This document shows, one piece after another, positions 15,695 to 23,138 of a stretch of DNA of 24,029 bases. Each line of letters starts with the position of its first letter. Position 1 is the stretch's first letter. The notes beneath the pieces were generated by a model. The model was not told where the DNA came from, made no database searches, and saw only the letters and a program-made list of their open reading frames with translations. Made by a program: the position numbers and the translations under genes. Source of the DNA: a virus; the IMG/VR virus record IMGVR_UViG_3300033145_000543, positions 1-24,029 of that record; one strand, given 5' to 3'.

Positions 15695-16011
15695 TGCACC
15701 CCTCCGCCGTATAGCCGTTGTTTTTTCGCCATACGCTCTCCCAACATTGCTTTATGCTGTACCCCTAGCCGGCGGCGTTCTTTTTCTTTATTGAACCAAT
15801 AATTTCCAGGGCCCCTAATATAATCGTCGTAATCAGGGTTAAGGTGACTCTCATTATGGCGGTAATATTTGCCACGGCGGTCGTATGAACCGCCATGCCG
15901 TCCTTGGGCAAGCGCCTCCAGTTCACTGATTCGCATCCTTTCCTTGAGCTTATTCATTTTTACCCTTGCTGCGTTAGGTACGGACGCCTTATACTTTGGT
16001 TGCATCCCCAT
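15691..16011 (-). CDS. Basic small protein after the portal, hypothetical
   Basis: 106 residues, ATG with GGAGGACGAAA inside the portal gene's last codons (23-base overlap). Very basic (many Lys/Arg) with helices at both ends (NAARVKMNKLKERMRISELE and LGERMAKKQRLYGGG) and an aromatic centre (YDDYIRGPGNYWF). The overlap shows it is translated with the portal. Its charge suggests binding to DNA or to the acidic scaffold or portal. No family recognised. Confidence 0.65.
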   Translation of the reverse strand: MGMQPKYKASVPNAARVKMNKLKERMRISELEALAQGRHGGSYDRRGKYYRHNESHLNPDYDDYIRGPGNYWFNKEKERRRLGVQHKAMLGERMAKKQRLYGGGVQ

Positions 16012-18136
16012 TTTCGTCCTCCAAAATCCTGTCGGTTAGTTTCGAGATAGCATCAGACTGCATCTTCACCACTTTCATCAGACTGTCCAACTTCTGCATG
16101 TGGCCATCGGTTAGAGCCTCTGAATACGTCTTTTTCGTATCCGCAGCGGTCTTTTCCGTGTTCATCCTGGACCTTTGGGTATCCGCTTTCATTTTATCAA
16201 TCTTGGCAGCGGCCAGTTGTTTCTCTATCTCAACCCGTTCTTTGTCGTTCATGGCCTCCATGCGCTTGACTTCAATTTCCTGCCGTTTGATTTCCAACAT
16301 GGGGTCTTCGGGGGGGTCAGCATTTTCAGGGGGCAGCAGTTTCTCGATATCGGGGATGTCCATGGCTTCCAAGTATCGCTTGTCAATCTCACGGTCGTTC
16401 AACCCGGTCCCTTTTTTGGCGTTCAGCGCCTCAGCCTTTATGAGCTTCTGAACGTTCGTCAATTCCGTCTCGTCGGATATGGGCACCACGTCTATGTCGT
16501 TTTCAGCGAAGTCGGATATGTCTGCTTCGGGGTCGTCCAAGACAGTCTTGTAATGCTCCTCGCTTAAATAAAGCCTGTTAAGCCTTCGGACTTTCCTGAA
16601 TTCCGCTTTGAAAGACCGGTGCAGCCTTTTATATATGGAGGAGAAAACTTTAAGCCCCTGTTCAATCAGCGCCAAAGTGGTGGTCGGGCTCGCGTTCGCC
16701 CCCTGCTGTTCCCCGGTTAAAACGTCCGCCACTGAACTGACTTCCTTCGTGGCCTCTATCATCAACCCTAAGAGCTGAAACAGTACCGAGGAGGGGTCTT
16801 TGGCGGGAATAGGCACGATGCCCTTTCTCAGGTCGTCCCCCGTGTTGTTGACGTGTTTCCACTCGCCTGTCTTGAGGTACATGGCGGCGTTCTTGCCAAG
16901 ATTTATCCCTTTCGCCAAAAATCCGCCTTGGCGGTTGGCTCGTTTCCCGGCGTCGAGAAGCTGGTTAATCACATCGTTTATGGTCGTGTTCATGGGGCTC
17001 ATCAAACTGCCAAACCCCATGCCGTAGAAGTTCCCGTCAAAGGCGGGCATGAACAGAAACCGAGTGAAATACTGGACCGGTTTGATTTTTAAAATATCCC
17101 CCCGCTCGTCTTTAATCACGCCGTCCGCGTCGAACCGGGCAATGATTTTCACCACCTGCTCGGATTCTTTGTGGACCGTGATCACGTAGGGTTCTTTGTA
17201 TCCATCCCCGTCAATATCCCACCAGGTATGCTGCTCAAGGAAAGTTTGGGTAGCATCGTCGTCGTTGGCGTCTTTCTCTTCAGTCGTTTCAGGGTCCCCC
17301 AAATCAACGTCCAAGAAGCTCTTGTCCCTAACCCTTTCCTCAACCTCGTTCGGCGTAAGCTCGAAGACGTGCGTAACCCTGGAAGCCTTCCTGAGAGACA
17401 CAGCGTAGTAATTAACCACCAGATCCTCGGCGCTCACGTAAGGGGACTGCGGTTTCCCTTCCACCCCGTCCTGGTAGGTCTTTTTAAAGGCGCACCCGAT
17501 AATCGGTATAGACGCTAAGAGTTGGTCCACATCGTCTTGCCAATCGAAAATCTCGTCCATGAACTGGTACGACATAAACGTTCCGATACGCTCCGCTTTT
17601 GCCCACTTATCCACCGCTTCCTGTTGCTGGTCTAAAATATTCTCAGCATACTCAAGATCTTCTTCGGTTTCCGCCTGGAAATCCTGTTCAAGTTCCGGGG
17701 GTGTGGCAAGGCCGATCACTTTCCCCTTAACAACGTCCCTTCCTTTTATAATGTTAGGCAGGGCTCGGGCCGCGAACTGAATGGCGGCAGTGGCCAAGGC
17801 CGGGTATTTAATGTTGGCAACCACTTCCCCGGCGTAATATTTCGTTTCCGTAACTTGCTTCGCCAGGGCAAAAGCGTCTTCAATCATTCGTTCCCATTCG
17901 GCACGGGAAGATTTGTCAATCTTAAAATCCTCGACAATCTTGTTGCCCATTTCTTTCAGAACATCGTCGTCGATATCGTCCGCCACGTTGGTCATGGCCA
18001 GGTAGGCGCTCAGTTGGTCCGTGGCGATCGTTTCGTCCACAACCTCTTCCGGCTGGTCGAGCAGCACCATCTCTTCCGGTGGCGGCATACCTTCTTGGGA
18101 TTGCGGGGGCAATATCGGTTCTATGAAATCAGGCAT
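15989..18136 (-). CDS. Portal protein, P22-like
   Basis: 715 residues, the usual size for P22-type portals. The N-terminus is acidic and proline-rich. Residues about 70-150 (EDFKIDKSSRAEWERMIEDA, IKYPALATAAIQFAARALPN) resemble the clip/wing entry of P22-like portals. A long middle region with KTYQDGVEGKPQSPYVSAED and FFGMGFGSLMSP-type turns follows. The C-terminal 120 residues are a long coiled coil (MLEIKRQEIEVKRMEAMNDK). The portal is the dodecameric ring through which DNA is packaged and on which the connector is built. The gene starts within the end of the small upstream gene (8-base overlap). Confidence 0.82.
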   Translation of the reverse strand: MPDFIEPILPPQSQEGMPPPEEMVLLDQPEEVVDETIATDQLSAYLAMTNVADDIDDDVLKEMGNKIVEDFKIDKSSRAEWERMIEDAFALAKQVTETKYYAGEVVANIKYPALATAAIQFAARALPNIIKGRDVVKGKVIGLATPPELEQDFQAETEEDLEYAENILDQQQEAVDKWAKAERIGTFMSYQFMDEIFDWQDDVDQLLASIPIIGCAFKKTYQDGVEGKPQSPYVSAEDLVVNYYAVSLRKASRVTHVFELTPNEVEERVRDKSFLDVDLGDPETTEEKDANDDDATQTFLEQHTWWDIDGDGYKEPYVITVHKESEQVVKIIARFDADGVIKDERGDILKIKPVQYFTRFLFMPAFDGNFYGMGFGSLMSPMNTTINDVINQLLDAGKRANRQGGFLAKGINLGKNAAMYLKTGEWKHVNNTGDDLRKGIVPIPAKDPSSVLFQLLGLMIEATKEVSSVADVLTGEQQGANASPTTTLALIEQGLKVFSSIYKRLHRSFKAEFRKVRRLNRLYLSEEHYKTVLDDPEADISDFAENDIDVVPISDETELTNVQKLIKAEALNAKKGTGLNDREIDKRYLEAMDIPDIEKLLPPENADPPEDPMLEIKRQEIEVKRMEAMNDKERVEIEKQLAAAKIDKMKADTQRSRMNTEKTAADTKKTYSEALTDGHMQKLDSLMKVVKMQSDAISKLTDRILEDENGDATKV

Positions 18137-18260
18137 CAGCTATCCTTACATTGTGCTTTTCGACGTGCCGTTTTACGGTTTTCCCGCTCGGCATTTTGAT
18201 AATCACCGTTTTCTCGTTCTCTTTTATAATGGTGCCTTTTGCGGTCCCGGTTCCGAGCAT
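18129..18260 (-). CDS. Small 43-residue protein between large terminase and portal
   Basis: Start placed at the ATG at 18260 because GGAGG lies eight bases before it; a longer reading from 18356 would overlap the end of the large terminase and has no site. The protein is a short beta-type sequence (MLGTGTAKGTIIKENEKTVI, then IKMPSGKTVKRHVEKHNVR), resembling a small SH3-like barrel. It overlaps the portal start by eight bases, indicating coupled translation. Function unknown. Confidence 0.6.
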   Translation of the reverse strand: MLGTGTAKGTIIKENEKTVIIKMPSGKTVKRHVEKHNVRIADA

Positions 18261-18283
18261 GAAAGTAACCTCCATCTCAATAA

Positions 18284-19615
18284 TCAATACCCCGTCATGG
18301 GATTGGGCTTGCTGGTTTGGTTGTCTTCGTAGTAACCGCCCTCGTCTTCGTCCCACCCTTGCTGCAAAACTTTTGCGAAAAATGTCAGAGAAATTGCATC
18401 TGCCAAGTCCGGGCTCGGCAAACCACGCTTCTTCATGTCTTCCTTTTTCTCGATTTGAAGTCGGTCGGATGGGTCGAATTTGTATTCAACGCTCGAAAGT
18501 TGTGAGATTAAAACCGGGTCGTCAGGAATGTCCCCGCCGTCTTCGAGCCACTTCTTCATGAGGTCCCACATTTCGGCTCGTTTGTTCTTGTATTTCAGGT
18601 TATCCGGCGAGAAACCGGCGTTCGCCCCTATCACATTGGTGTACCCGAGGCTCGTGAGACGGTCCACCACCCCTGCGCCTAACCCCACAACATCTATGAA
18701 CGTCATAGCGGCAGCGTGCTGGTTTATGGCCCCGGCTACGTAGTCGGCAAACTCCATTAAATTAAGGTTCTGGTATTTCCTTATTTCTAAGGTGTGACAC
18801 CCTTGACGGACGTAAATAACACTCTGGTCGTCCCCAAATCGCGCCACGTCAACCCCGATAACCACAGGCGCCCAGGAATAAGTCTGTGGGAGGTTCGTTT
18901 TCTTAGACGCTTTTAAGACCGTATTCAGAGATATTAAAATCATCTCGGAACTGGCTGTGAAATCGCAGCCGAATTCTTGCCTGAATTGCGCTTCGCTCAT
19001 GGTTTTGCGAGCTTCTTTCAGGTCTTCTTCCGATAAAACCCCCGTCTCATTCGCCGGGAAAGACTTCGCGTACCAATCGGGGTCTTTGAGCCCTTTATTA
19101 TAAAGTTCATGCAGCAAATTAAATCCCGCCGGCGTCCCGATGAAGACACACCACCCACATCTGTCCACCAAAGTTGGTAAAATAACCTCACCCCAGACTT
19201 GCGGTTTCATTTGAGCCACTTCGTCCATCACCACACCGTCGTTATATTGGCCCCTTAAAGCATCCGGGTTATCCGCACCAAACAGACGTATCCGTGCCAT
19301 GTCACCGCTTCGGCTCGGGATCTCAACCCACAGCTCGCTCTCGTTCCGCTTAACCCCCGGTATTGGAGCAGTGTAGTGCTTCAGGTAATCCCATGCGATA
19401 GCCTTCGCTTGGTTAAATTGAGGAGCCAGGTAGGAAAATCTTGGCCGTTCCTTCTCACACAAGGCCGCACATTTAATGAGTTGATTAATCACCGCCACGG
19501 ACTTTCCTAAACGCCTATGAGCAACGATCACGCTGAACCTATGGGCGTCGATGGCCGCATGGAGCTCAACCTGAACGGGTCTCGGGGTGTATGGGATTTG
19601 TATAATTTCCTTCAT
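18284..19615 (-). CDS. terL: Terminase large subunit
   Basis: 443 residues, ATG with GAGG site. ATPase part: a Walker A-like HRRLGKS at residues 33-39, Walker B VVMDE at 128-132, and a coupling motif FIGTPAG at 158-164. Nuclease part (RNase H-like): D256 in GVDVARFGDD, D308 in FIDVVGLGAG and D403/D406 in SPDLADA are the expected metal ligands. The length is normal for the family. The enzyme cuts concatemeric DNA and drives it into the prohead through the portal. Unusually, the small terminase gene is about 3.6 kb away, with a homing endonuclease block between them, and a strong terminator sits directly upstream. Confidence 0.93.
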   Translation of the reverse strand: MKEIIQIPYTPRPVQVELHAAIDAHRFSVIVAHRRLGKSVAVINQLIKCAALCEKERPRFSYLAPQFNQAKAIAWDYLKHYTAPIPGVKRNESELWVEIPSRSGDMARIRLFGADNPDALRGQYNDGVVMDEVAQMKPQVWGEVILPTLVDRCGWCVFIGTPAGFNLLHELYNKGLKDPDWYAKSFPANETGVLSEEDLKEARKTMSEAQFRQEFGCDFTASSEMILISLNTVLKASKKTNLPQTYSWAPVVIGVDVARFGDDQSVIYVRQGCHTLEIRKYQNLNLMEFADYVAGAINQHAAAMTFIDVVGLGAGVVDRLTSLGYTNVIGANAGFSPDNLKYKNKRAEMWDLMKKWLEDGGDIPDDPVLISQLSSVEYKFDPSDRLQIEKKEDMKKRGLPSPDLADAISLTFFAKVLQQGWDEDEGGYYEDNQTSKPNPMTGY

Positions 19616-19630
19616 AATAAAGCCTCGAAT

Positions 19631-19675
19631 AAAAAAACCGGCGCAACAAGGGAATCAGGCCCCTGTTGGCCGGTT
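19631..19675 (-). terminator. Strong intrinsic terminator immediately before the large terminase
   Basis: On the minus strand AACCGGC pairs with GCCGGTT, continued by CAACAGGGG/CCCTTGTTG with one bulge, and followed by seven T. It lies 16 bases before the terL start, so readthrough, antitermination or a local start would be needed for terL. Confidence 0.85.
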
Positions 19676-19739
19676 CGTTTATTCTGTCCTTCCGGGGATC
19701 AGTCGGAAGTATTCTATTGTACCCGATGTCGGGTTTTAA

Positions 19740-20306
19740 TTACAGCCCAGCACGCCTCCGCGCTTCTTTTTGCAATTTGTACTCATTAATTTTCCTATCC
19801 ATTGCATTTTCCTTTGAATACATCATGGGTTGCATCCCGCCGCTTCTACCGGCATATTGCCGTCTCCTAAGTGCTGCATTATTGTCTCTTGCAGCATGGT
19901 AGCTTTTCAAAACATCGCCCGCCTCTTCAAGCTCATCCTCTATTGCCCATTGTGACCTTAAATCTTGCCGTTTACCCGGTGAGGCATTTTCAAGCATTCG
20001 GTTTCGTTCGTACGCCTTCGCTTTCTTGATAGCTTTTCGGTATCTATCGCTAACCTTTGCGGCATCAGATATTTGCTTCTCCATAGCCCTGTAATCCCGA
20101 GTCCATTCAACCCACTTCAAGGGGTTGTTGCCGGAAGTGTCCCACGGACGTGATACCCCGCTACCATACCGGCTATCACGTCTTTGTATGTTATTTACCC
20201 ACTCTGGAAGGCCCCCTCTGCCCGTCCCTTCAGGAAGCAATCCTTGGTGGTTAAAAGGCAGCCTGTATGTGTGTTTGCCAATACCAAAAGCTAATCCTTC
20301 AGACAT
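19740..20306 (-). CDS. Basic hypothetical phage protein
   Basis: 188 residues, very basic, starting at MSEGLAFGIGKHTYRLPF, four bases after the upstream stop. Residues about 30-65 are Gly/Pro-rich (GGLPEWVNNIQRRDSRYGSG), the rest is charged helix (AKVSDRYRKAIKKAKAYERN and LEEAGDVLKSYHAARDNNAA), then a Met/Gly-rich turn (GRSGGMQPMMYSK) and helix. Its arginine-rich helix ending resembles that of the small gene at 15691-16011, but no clear homology can be shown by eye. Last gene before the terminator. Function unknown. Confidence 0.6.
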   Translation of the reverse strand: MSEGLAFGIGKHTYRLPFNHQGLLPEGTGRGGLPEWVNNIQRRDSRYGSGVSRPWDTSGNNPLKWVEWTRDYRAMEKQISDAAKVSDRYRKAIKKAKAYERNRMLENASPGKRQDLRSQWAIEDELEEAGDVLKSYHAARDNNAALRRRQYAGRSGGMQPMMYSKENAMDRKINEYKLQKEARRRAGL

Positions 20307-20310
20307 AGTA

Positions 20311-20532
20311 TCACCTCATCCAAAACGGCTTTGACGATTGCTGCCATTGCCCTATCCCGTCGAAAAAGCGTTTCTCTTTGGCGTCTTCTTCTTCAACCGC
20401 CCTCCGGTATTCTTCACGAGTGGCATAATCCCTCGGGTCTATCACCGTGCCCTGTCGCATACCACCCATCACAAAGCCTCTCGGGAGCATGCTGCCACTC
20501 ATCGCCTGCCTCGGGCCTACACTGTTTCCCAT
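20311..20532 (-). CDS. Small hypothetical phage protein
   Basis: 73 residues from the ATG at 20532 (MGNSVGPRQ). This start is preferred over one at 20574 because GGAGG lies eight bases upstream and the longer N-terminus is encoded by a direct repeat. Gly/Met-rich at first (SMLPRGFVMGGMRQGTV), then acidic helix (RDYATREEYRRAVEEEDAKE). It pairs with the following gene (4-base gap). Not recognised. Confidence 0.55.
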   Translation of the reverse strand: MGNSVGPRQAMSGSMLPRGFVMGGMRQGTVIDPRDYATREEYRRAVEEEDAKEKRFFDGIGQWQQSSKPFWMR

Positions 20533-20561
20533 GATATCGTCCTCCGAACACACCTGTTGCA

Positions 20562-20601
20562 TATTTTTTGCCATTTGTCAAGTTATTTTTTGCCATTTGT
20601 C
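20562..20601. repeat. Tandem 18-bp direct repeat with 22-bp period
   Basis: TATTTTTTGCCATTTGTC occurs exactly twice (20562-20579 and 20584-20601), four bases apart. It lies just upstream of the small gene at 20311-20532, with two helical turns between copies. On the minus strand it carries TTGACA but no matching -10. It may be a binding site; the remaining stretch 20602-20756 is AT-rich and shows no gene, only a weak hairpin near 20731-20752. Confidence 0.6.
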
Positions 20602-20756
20602 TTTTCAATACCCCGGATACGTCTCTATTACCCCAATCTAACCCAATGAGTTTAAATTAACAGAGGGTCCTTATAAAAAAATAATATAGTTGCCATTTCC
20701 ATAGAAAATCATAGATTCGGCTGTAAGGCATGGAGACCATATGCTCCCATGATAAA

Positions 20757-21515
20757 TTACCATTTATAGGCATAACATTCAGCAGGACATTCACCAATAT
20801 AATTTAAGAAAGCAGAAACAGAATAAGCTGATATATTAATAATATTACGAGACGGTTGCCTTGTTGATTTAAACCCTAAATTTTGAAGTTTATTAATTAA
20901 TCTATTAACGTCAATAATCGTAAATCCATTGGTGCATAACTTAATATTAGCCTTACCATTGGGGCCATAATATTGGATGCAACCATCACCCATATACCAC
21001 TGCCTACAAGTAAGAGGGTTTAATTTTATTCCTTTTGGAACTATTTTTTTATCAAAGGGGTACCATTTTTTTCTGATCGGCAAAAGTTCTATATAATGCT
21101 TTGAAATATAGCTATAGCTTGTATTCCCCCAATCTTTATGATGTTCTATAAGAATATTGCCGGTTTGTTTTATGCCGAAGGATAACAAAGTGTCTGATAC
21201 ATATTTAATATACTCTTTGTGCTTTGAACTATAAGAAAAACAAGCAGAATATTTACTCTGAGATTTGATGCAACCATCGCCTAATAGTTCTCCATTAATC
21301 CATTCAATTGCTTTTTTAGATAAATCGCAATGATTGCATGTTCTTATGTGACGACCTACTGAACTTGACCTTGCAGGGATACCAAAACGTTTTAACCATT
21401 TACCTACAGTCCCTTTTCCAACATCAAGTTTTTGTGCAATTTGGCTTAATGACAATTTATCGTTTTGGTACATCTGGATTAATTGTTCTTCTTTGTTTTT
21501 GTATTTTGCTTTCAT
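20757..21515 (-). CDS. LAGLIDADG homing endonuclease with N-terminal helix-turn-helix
   Basis: 252 residues. Residues about 8-47 form a helix-turn-helix like those of resolvases (LSLSQIAQKLDVGKGTVGKW). Residues 60-63 (CNHC) may bind zinc. The first LAGLIDADG motif is WINGELLGDG (72-81, acidic D80); the second is LTCRQWYMGDG (168-178, acidic D177). Both acidic residues and the helical packing glycines are present, so the enzyme is likely active as a monomer. Such proteins cut intron-lacking or element-lacking alleles to spread their gene. It is much more AT-rich than its neighbours, a sign of transfer. It begins 48 bases after a recombinase fragment. No intron structure or split host gene is apparent, so it looks like a free-standing element. 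Confidence 0.85.
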   Translation of the reverse strand: MKAKYKNKEEQLIQMYQNDKLSLSQIAQKLDVGKGTVGKWLKRFGIPARSSSVGRHIRTCNHCDLSKKAIEWINGELLGDGCIKSQSKYSACFSYSSKHKEYIKYVSDTLLSFGIKQTGNILIEHHKDWGNTSYSYISKHYIELLPIRKKWYPFDKKIVPKGIKLNPLTCRQWYMGDGCIQYYGPNGKANIKLCTNGFTIIDVNRLINKLQNLGFKSTRQPSRNIINISAYSVSAFLNYIGECPAECYAYKW

Positions 21516-21563
21516 TCTTCAGCAATTTCTTTAAGTTTTTCAAGTTTGCCAATATTTGCGAAT

Positions 21564-22010
21564 TTAAGGTTTATCGTTGATTTTCTTATCATCTTGAAGC
21601 TCTTTTATTAATTGTTCAGTCTTTCGCTTGCTTCTGCGTTGGCCATAAATTTTTGCACAATATGAAGTTATTATTGAGATAAAATCCTGTATTAAATCTT
21701 GTTTATCTGTTTCGGTTTGATTTAGAATTATTATTTCACATCCAATATGATCGCATAATATTTCAAGACAACGAACTCCGAATCTCGAAAGTCTATCTTT
21801 GTGTTCAACGATAATCTTTGTTGCTTCGCCTTTAATTAAAACAAGTTCAAGCTTTTTGCGTTTATCATTTAATCCTGAACCAATTTCTTTAATGTTAAGA
21901 TTTGTTTGCCATCCTTTTGCATTACAAAAATCAATTAGTCTTTGAGATTGTCTATCAAGATTGTTTCTATTTTGGGATGAGCTTACCCGGCCACTTTCTA
22001 CGACGCCCCC
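21564..22010 (-). pseudogene. 5'-truncated IS607-type serine recombinase (TnpA)
   Basis: An open frame of 148 residues with no ATG, GTG or TTG before its conserved region. It keeps the catalytic serine motif GRVSSSQNRNNLDRQSQRL, then KEIGSGLNDKRKKL, VEHKDRLSRFG, QDLIQDFISIITSYCAKIYG and QRRSKRKTEQLIKEL, all typical of IS607-family TnpA. The N-terminal MerR-like DNA-binding domain (about 50-60 residues) is missing and a stop lies immediately before the frame. Base composition is AT-rich like the next gene and unlike the phage, except the first 10 codons, which are GC-richer. So the break point probably lies near 21975-22010. Without the DNA-binding domain and start it is unlikely to work. Confidence 0.82.
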
Positions 22011-22067
22011 TCAGAAAGACACCCCTTGCTTTTGACTTTTTCCGGCGGAATAGGGGTCCCACGACTC

Positions 22068-22419
22068 TTAGGCTCCTGCTAGTGACATTCCATCAAAATC
22101 CAACTTATACTTCCACGCTTCCAAGTCATATTCAGCTTTCTTACCATGACCACCAGGAGCAAGCTCCTCAATAATACATCTGTTGACCAGTACCCCTATA
22201 TGTTTATAATGGGTGCTTTTCGGGATACCAAAACAACTTGGCATCCGATGGGCCAAACGAAACCTTTTTCAAGCTCCGGTTCACCCAACCGTTGTTGTCG
22301 TTGTATAAAGAATTCATCATGCACGTGTATAAATCCCTTGCTATCGGACCCGCCATCCTATAAGCACGGTGCTCAACCAGCTTCCTTTCCAACCTTACAA
22401 ACGGTTCCTTTTTCTTCAT
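22068..22419 (-). pseudogene. Winged-helix/HTH (replication-protein-like) gene with one frameshift
   Basis: From the ATG at 22419 (site AGGAGGGG) the frame reads MKKKEPFVRLERKLVEHRAY, then GWVNRSLKKVSFGPSDAKLF, and stops early at 22204. Skipping one T in a TTTT run (22230-22233) continues in the next frame as GIPKSTHYKHIGVLVNRCII, then EELAPGGHGKKAEYDLEAWK, to a TAA at 22068. The joined protein of about 117 residues looks like the small phage winged-helix proteins with a recognition helix (IPKSTHYKHIGVLV) and a basic wing (APGGHGKKAEYDL). Replication-initiation proteins begin this way. Either the gene is broken, the base is a sequence error, or a +1 shift at UUU-U is used. The three iterons upstream suggest autoregulation or origin binding. 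Confidence 0.65.
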
Positions 22420-22429
22420 GATCCCCTCC

Positions 22430-22491
22430 TGTAAGGGATGCCGGGCTAGGGGAGCTACAGACCTCCCCTACTTGCGTCCGTCGAACCCGGC
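22430..22491 (-). promoter_or_regulatory. Structured leader covering the ribosome site of the winged-helix gene
   Basis: TAGGGGAG and CTCCCCTA (22447-22454 and 22463-22470) form an 8-bp hairpin inside a longer stem GCCGGG/CCCGGC (22440-22445 and 22486-22491). Next to it ATCCC can pair with GGGAT around TTACAGGAG, placing the AGGAG ribosome site in a small stem-loop directly before the ATG. This would allow control of translation; whether it is used is inference. Confidence 0.5.
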
Positions 22492-22504
22492 CTACACTTT
22501 CCCA

Positions 22505-22595
22505 GTCCACCATATGGACCAGGTAGTCCACCACGTGGACCAGCGAACTTAATAACGCTTAATCTCCTTAACCGCTGGTCCACCACGTGGACCAG
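22505..22595. repeat. Three phased palindromic iterons GTCCACCAYRTGGACCAG
   Basis: Copies at 22505-22522 (core CCATATGG), 22526-22543 and 22578-22595 (core CCACGTGG). The first two are 21 bp apart and the second and third 52 bp, close to two and five helical turns. Copy three has arms CTGGTCCAC/GTGGACCAG around a 3-base centre. They lie 86-176 bases before the winged-helix gene, as expected for binding sites of that protein. Confidence 0.8.
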
Positions 22596-22683
22596 AATCA
22601 GGGGTACATCTATTATCTATATCAACTTTAAAAATTAACCCGCTTTACTGACTGCAACCCTTGATGCGAGGGGGATTATAGCT

Positions 22684-22932
22684 GTGAGGGGTAAGGTATC
22701 CTTAAATATGGGACCCGACGGCGAAGCGAGACCACCCCACCCCCGAATCACCCAGAAAAAGGATTGTTTAGGCCCTCTCTCTCATATACACCCCCGCCAC
22801 TACCCCCTGCACCCCCACCAGGCCATGCATCCATGCTACCCCTGCCTACTGTGTTCCGCTGCACCTAATGGCTGTCTGCGCTCAGCCTTGCTCACCCTAG
22901 CCCCTGCGCTACCTACCACCACCACCCTTTAG
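22684..22932. other. Non-coding block with extreme strand asymmetry (C-rich plus, G-rich minus)
   Basis: The plus strand holds many runs of CCCC and CCACC and few G. On the minus strand three G5 runs (GGGGGTGCAGGGGGTAGTGG followed by CGGGGG) could form a G-quadruplex. A plus frame of 82 codons exists but its product is His/Pro-rich with no ribosome site, so it is probably not a gene. Position beside iterons suggests an origin or packaging region. Confidence 0.5.
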
Positions 22933-22984
22933 ATCCTTAGGCCCGTAGGCGCTGACTATGACTGCATATCATAATCAAGTTTAC

Positions 22985-22999
22985 ATAATAAGTTATTAT
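22985..22999. repeat. 15-bp AT-rich palindrome
   Basis: ATAATAA-G-TTATTAT has perfect 7-bp arms around one base. It lies in the non-coding stretch between the asymmetric block and the small terminase, and could be an operator or an easily melted site. Confidence 0.5.
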
Positions 23000-23045
23000 C
23001 GGACATTGTAATTATACCAGCTACTTACACGGTGCATAAATAATG

Positions 23046-23083
23046 CAGGCTCGAAACATATCGCCATGATACGCTTGAGCCTG
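23046..23083. terminator. Possible terminator downstream of the small terminase
   Basis: CAGGCTC pairs perfectly with GAGCCTG across a 24-base loop. The plus side is followed by TTTGGTTGTGTTCTTTT and the minus side by CATTATTTATG, so neither has a clean U-run. It lies about 130 bases beyond the small terminase stop. Confidence 0.3.
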
Positions 23084-23138
23084 TTTGGTTGTGTTCTTTT
23101 GTGCGTATATGGGTGTGGATATTACGTTAGCCAATTAT

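Larger units (their letters stand above)
20757..22010 (-). mobile_element. Composite AT-rich insertion: IS607 remnant plus homing endonuclease
   Basis: The block contains the truncated TnpA frame followed by the LAGLIDADG gene, in the same orientation and 48 bases apart, where IS607 would carry tnpB. The abrupt change in base composition near 21980 marks one edge; the other lies somewhere in 20640-20757. I could not find terminal repeats or a clear target duplication; IS607 elements normally make none. Confidence 0.6.

Noticed and set aside
20731-20752. Terminator after the homing endonuclease
   Set aside because: The short imperfect hairpin is not followed by a T-run on the coding strand.
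20757-22010. Group I intron or IStron around the endonuclease
   Set aside because: No split gene on either side and no recognisable intron core; the neighbouring genes look complete.
22435-22495. tRNA-like look (GTCGAACCCGGCC and paired arms)
   Set aside because: No proper T-stem or 7-base anticodon loop can be formed and the acceptor does not pair; better explained as a leader structure.
22505-22595. CRISPR array
   Set aside because: Only three palindromic copies with unequal, too short spacers and no cas genes.
22684-22932. Plus-strand frame of 82 codons
   Set aside because: His/Pro-rich product from a C-rich strand, no ribosome site, and no similar protein known to me.
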